Positions 61,450-64,000 of a stretch of DNA of 64,000 nt are shown here, piece by piece. The DNA is from Cohnella candidum. GTDB taxonomy: Bacteria; Bacillota; Bacilli; Paenibacillales; Paenibacillaceae. The position numbers and the translations under genes are program-made. The notes beneath the pieces were generated by a model that saw nothing but the letters and a program-made list of their open reading frames with translations, was not told the origin of the DNA and did not search any database. The first letter of the stretch is position 1. The number at the start of each line of letters is the position of its first letter. The DNA is taken from NCBI RefSeq assembly GCF_003713065.1, contig NZ_CP033433.1:965001-1029000 (forward strand), in the 5' to 3' direction.

Positions 61450-61919
61450 GTAAACTCGAGGGAAACGTACGCTGGCAGTCGAAAATGCTGTTGACCGAAC
61501 ATCAAGAGCAATATGAGTCGCGGAACGATGCGAAACCCGCAGGCCAGGCCACGCCGGAAGAGCTGAAAATGATCCGGGATTACGTCCTGCTGCCGCATCT
61601 TTTGACCATCCTCCAAAACAGTTTGGAAGAGGTCCAGCATTCGACGAACGTGATGAAGAAGGTATTCGCCGCGTTGACGCAGTTAATCATGAACCGGGTC
61701 ACCAAGGATATGTACCAGGTAAAGCGCGAGCTGAGCCGGCGCAATATCAAGATTTTGAACGACGAGCAGGCGGATATGGTCGTGTATCACCGGTTCGTCT
61801 GCCGGGGGTACGAAGACCGTTTCGGGATGGTCCGCGAGGTGATGCGGTCGGAAATCAGCGTCAGGCTGACGAACTATATCAGCGAAATAGCCGCCCTTTT
61901 GAAGGACTACGGGAAGTAA
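61446..61919 (+). CDS. Unknown protein coupled to the SOS polymerase, 157 aa
   Basis: I do not recognise the family. It starts with GTG at 61446, overlapping the polymerase stop, and the polymerase end carries its ribosome site (GGAGGT). The protein looks almost entirely helical, with a central segment LPHLLTILQNSLEEVQHSTN, a basic stretch VKRELSRRNIKIL and a conserved-looking YHRFVCRGYEDRFGMVREVM. It has no catalytic motif, membrane segment or signal. In Bacillus the gene paired with uvrX is the shorter yolD; this protein is not an obvious YolD. Coupling and SOS control make a polymerase accessory or regulatory role plausible, as inference only. Confidence 0.7.
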   Translation: MSKLEGNVRWQSKMLLTEHQEQYESRNDAKPAGQATPEELKMIRDYVLLPHLLTILQNSLEEVQHSTNVMKKVFAALTQLIMNRVTKDMYQVKRELSRRNIKILNDEQADMVVYHRFVCRGYEDRFGMVREVMRSEISVRLTNYISEIAALLKDYGK

Positions 61920-61930
61920 ACTTGAACGCG

Positions 61931-61976
61931 AAACGGGACACCGCGGCGGGCTGCGCCGGGATGTCCCGTTTTTTTT
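61931..61976. terminator. Terminator between the SOS operon and the Rieske oxidoreductase
   Basis: AAACGGGACA (61931-61940) pairs with TGTCCCGTTT (61962-61971) and is followed by six T. The facing oxidoreductase gene ends one base later. Confidence 0.92.
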
Positions 61977-63509
61977 CTACCGGATGACCTTCAGCGGCTT
62001 TTTCGCCGGCCCTTCCAGCACCTCGCCGCGGAAGGAGAACCGCGAGCCGTGGCACGGGCAGTCCCACGTCCGTTCGCCGTCGTTCCATTCGACCTCGCAG
62101 CCCATGTGCGTGCAGGTCGTGTCCAGCACGTGGAGCGCGCCGCCGGGCTCCCGGTAGGCGCCGGCCCGCTTGCCGTTCACGTGAACCGCGGCGCCTTCGT
62201 CGTTCCCGAGATCCTCCGGATCGCGGCGGACCCACTCCAACTTGCCTGCGATCAGGTGTTTCGCCACGTCCGCGTTCAGGCTCAGGAACTCCTTCACGCT
62301 GGGATCGGCATGGAAGCGGGAAGGCGTATACAGCTCCTCATACGGGCTGCGGATGCCGAGAATCAAGTCCTTGAGCAGCAGGGCGGCGGCCGTGCCGCCC
62401 GTCATGCCCCATTTGCGGTAACCCGTCGCGATGAAGGCATTGCGCTCGCTCGCCACGGGGCGGCCGACGTACGGGATTTTATCCAGCGTCGTCAGGTCCT
62501 GCGCCGACCAGCGGTAACGGATTTCCGCGGGGCCGAACGTCTCTTGGGCGAACTTCTCCAGCGCCTCGTAATGCTGGAAGGTACAGATGCCTTGCCCGGT
62601 CTTGTGGCGTTCTCCCCCGATGACGAGCAGGTCCTCCCCGCCGTAAGAGACCGTCCGTATGGAGCGGGGCGGGGTGTCCGCGCTGAGGTAGACGCCGCCC
62701 GGATAGTCCTGCGTCCGCTTGACGCCCAGCGCGTAAGAGCGTTCCGAGTACATCCGCGCGAAGTAGAAGCCGCCCGCGCCGTAAAACGGAAAATGCGTGC
62801 AGGAAGCGACGTTGCGGCAGGTCACCCGATGGCCGTCCTCCGTCACGACTTGGCTGTAGGGCGAGCCGTGCTCCACGGTTTTCGCCATCGTTTCCTCGAA
62901 CAATTGCCCTCCGAGCCCGACGAACTCCCGTACGAGGCGCGACAAATAGGCGGTCGGGTGAAACCGCGCCTGCCCGGTCATCGCGACCGCGGCCAGAACG
63001 CCCGGAATGGGCAGCGGGATCCCGTTCACGCGTTTTCCGGGAATGCCGAGCTTCTCGTACGCTTTCCATTCTTTGTCGATTTTGGCGACGTTCTGCTCGC
63101 TCGCCGTGTATACATAAGCGTCTTCCTCCGCCCAATCGCACGAGATGTCCAGCTCCCGCACGGTTGAACGGATGAAGTCCATCGCCTGCCGGTTCGCGTC
63201 GTAATACAGCCGCGCCTTCTCTTCGCCGACGTGGTGTATGAACTCGTCGTAGATCAAATCGTGCTGGGCGGTGACTTTGGCGGTCGTATGGCCGGTCGTG
63301 CCGGTCAGGATGCGTCCCGCCTCGAGCAGCGCGACCTTTTGTCCTTCCTTGGCCAGCAAATAAGCGAGCGTAATGCCGGTGATTCCGCCTCCGACAACGG
63401 CGACGTCGACCGACAGATCGGCCGTGAGCTTGCCCGAAGAGGGAATTTCGGCCGAAGCCAGCCAGAACGACTCGGGGTATTGGGGCAGCCCCGTTTTTTG
63501 TTCATCCAT
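61977..63509 (-). CDS. FAD-dependent oxidoreductase with C-terminal Rieske domain, 510 aa
   Basis: A DAO-type flavoprotein domain begins with the FAD fold VDVAVVGGGITGITLAYLLA (about residues 35-55) and continues through TGHTTAKVTAQHDLIYDEF and ATGYRKWGMTGGTAA. The last 90 residues are a Rieske [2Fe-2S] domain with CTHMGCEVEW and CPCHGSRFS providing two Cys and two His. Similar fusions (B. subtilis YhfW) are annotated as putative Rieske oxidoreductases; the substrate is unknown. The ATG at 63509 follows GAGGAGG by nine bases. A longer in-frame extension would run into the TPP riboswitch region and is rejected. Confidence 0.92.
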   Translation of the reverse strand: MDEQKTGLPQYPESFWLASAEIPSSGKLTADLSVDVAVVGGGITGITLAYLLAKEGQKVALLEAGRILTGTTGHTTAKVTAQHDLIYDEFIHHVGEEKARLYYDANRQAMDFIRSTVRELDISCDWAEEDAYVYTASEQNVAKIDKEWKAYEKLGIPGKRVNGIPLPIPGVLAAVAMTGQARFHPTAYLSRLVREFVGLGGQLFEETMAKTVEHGSPYSQVVTEDGHRVTCRNVASCTHFPFYGAGGFYFARMYSERSYALGVKRTQDYPGGVYLSADTPPRSIRTVSYGGEDLLVIGGERHKTGQGICTFQHYEALEKFAQETFGPAEIRYRWSAQDLTTLDKIPYVGRPVASERNAFIATGYRKWGMTGGTAAALLLKDLILGIRSPYEELYTPSRFHADPSVKEFLSLNADVAKHLIAGKLEWVRRDPEDLGNDEGAAVHVNGKRAGAYREPGGALHVLDTTCTHMGCEVEWNDGERTWDCPCHGSRFSFRGEVLEGPAKKPLKVIR

Positions 63510-63627
63510 CACGTGGATCCTCCTCAACAGACGAAATTGGACATTCGATTGGAAAAGTATGCCCATCTTCCCCGTAAGGGAGTCACCGTGCCGCTCTATC
63601 GGAACGTCCGCAAAATGCGTCAAGTGG

Positions 63628-63655
63628 TAGACAGCGGAAAATCGTTTGCTATAAT
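63628..63655 (+). promoter_or_regulatory. Promoter for the TPP-riboswitch transcript
   Basis: TAGACA (63628-63633) and a consensus TATAAT (63650-63655) are 16 bases apart, about 40 bases before the aptamer. Confidence 0.7.
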
Positions 63656-63695
63656 GGAGGGAGCAAGGGAGTTTCCGACAATTCCATATAAGCCC

Positions 63696-63784
63696 CGGGG
63701 GAGCTGGATAAGAGGCCGGCTGAGAGTGCATCCCTATGATGCAGACCCTTATACCTGATCTGGTTAGTACCAGCGTAGGAAGGC
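63696..63784 (+). ncRNA. TPP riboswitch aptamer (THI element)
   Basis: The conserved pieces of the thiamine pyrophosphate aptamer appear in order: a 5' stem strand with GGGG, GGCTGAGA (63718-63725), GACCC, ACCTGATCTGG (63753-63763), and CCAGCGTAGGAA closing the basal stem. Thiamine pyrophosphate binding would favour the terminator that follows and shut off the downstream gene when thiamine is plentiful. Confidence 0.95.
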
Positions 63785-63836
63785 GGGAGCGCGGCGGCAG
63801 CATGTCCGTTTGCGCATTCGTTCATGTTTCATGATG

Positions 63837-63866
63837 AACGCCCTCCGGAATCGGGGGGCGTTTTTT
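63837..63866 (+). terminator. Riboswitch-controlled terminator
   Basis: An 11-bp stem with one G-T pair (63837-63847 with 63852-63862) ends in TTTTTT, about 50 bases after the aptamer and 70 before the start codon, the layout of transcription attenuation. Confidence 0.9.
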
Positions 63867-63936
63867 GGTTTGCGGCAGAGGCTTCCCTTGGACATTTTCC
63901 GCGAGAGCGGGCAAGGGACAGGAGAGGAAGAGAAAG

Positions 63937-64000
63937 ATGAAAGCAAGGTTGAAAGGTTGGAAAATGGCGGGCGCGGGGGTGCTCGCGGGACTGATGCTCC
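63937..64000 (+). CDS. Start of a TPP-regulated gene, probably a thiamine-related ABC transporter lipoprotein (partial)
   Basis: Only 21 codons are inside the window. The start at 63937 follows AGGAGAGG. The peptide opens MKARLKGWKMAGAG and runs into a hydrophobic stretch, as in a signal peptide. The riboswitch upstream ties it to thiamine supply; an extracytoplasmic binding protein for thiamine or a pyrimidine precursor (ThiY-like) is the usual gene at this position. The exact product cannot be read from this fragment. Confidence 0.6.
   Translation, partial: MKARLKGWKMAGAGVLAGLML

Noticed and set aside
61977-63803. 608-codon version of the Rieske oxidoreductase starting at 63803
   Set aside because: The extension is antisense to the TPP riboswitch and its promoter, while a strong ribosome site precedes the ATG at 63509.

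Overview
The window is a GC-rich, densely packed stretch of a Gram-positive endospore-former. Endospore formation is supported directly by a 26-codon spoVM gene (42951) and a stage VI sporulation protein F gene (49439). Gene content and order (ylaN/ftsW, ylbF-ylbG, remA-gmk-rpoZ-coaBC-priA-def-fmt-rsmB-rlmN-stp-prkC-rsgA-rpe-spoVM/rpmB-yloU-fakA-recG) match the Bacillus subtilis core. High GC, an XPB helicase with a partner protein and a TctABC locus make Paenibacillaceae (Paenibacillus/Cohnella-like) the likeliest family; that placement is inference. I see no prophage, insertion sequence, tRNA, rRNA or CRISPR array.

Layout. 1-347 holds no convincing gene. 348-10.3 kb: a GGDEF signalling protein, a lipoprotein, an M29 aminopeptidase, a His-less HPr-like protein, YlaN, a Ca2+/H+ antiporter, an Asp23 protein, FtsW, a YugN-like protein, an M20 amidohydrolase and a CBS protein. 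10.3-18.3 kb: a lipoprotein nuclease, XPB and its partner, YlbF, YlbG, an unknown protein, a LysR regulator and a PHP-family protein. 18.3-29 kb: RqcH, a Ca2+ P-type ATPase, PurT, DapF, an ArsR-regulated MFS exporter and a fused homocysteine methyltransferase/methylenetetrahydrofolate reductase.

29.2-48.9 kb is the housekeeping core: RemA, nucleotide and coenzyme A metabolism, replication restart, translation initiation, rRNA modification, the Stp/PrkC signalling pair, ribosome assembly and the FakA/FakB fatty-acid kinase module, ending in recG. The B. subtilis order breaks right after recG, at a 51-bp tandem array of about eight hairpin-forming units (48913-49310), which is the most unusual structure here.

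49.4-59.2 kb: SpoVIF, an MFS transporter, and a carboxylate-utilisation locus with a CitA/CitT-type two-component system facing a TctC-TctB-TctA transporter and a malic enzyme. Two abutting cre (CcpA) sites lie in front of tctC, so this locus is probably both substrate-induced and catabolite-repressed. A TerC gene sits between the two halves.

59.3-64 kb: an HMCES/YedK-type DNA-protein crosslink protein diverges from a Y-family polymerase whose promoter carries two LexA-type SOS boxes; an unknown gene is translationally coupled to the polymerase. A Rieske/FAD oxidoreductase and a TPP riboswitch with its terminator follow, and the window ends inside the gene the riboswitch controls.
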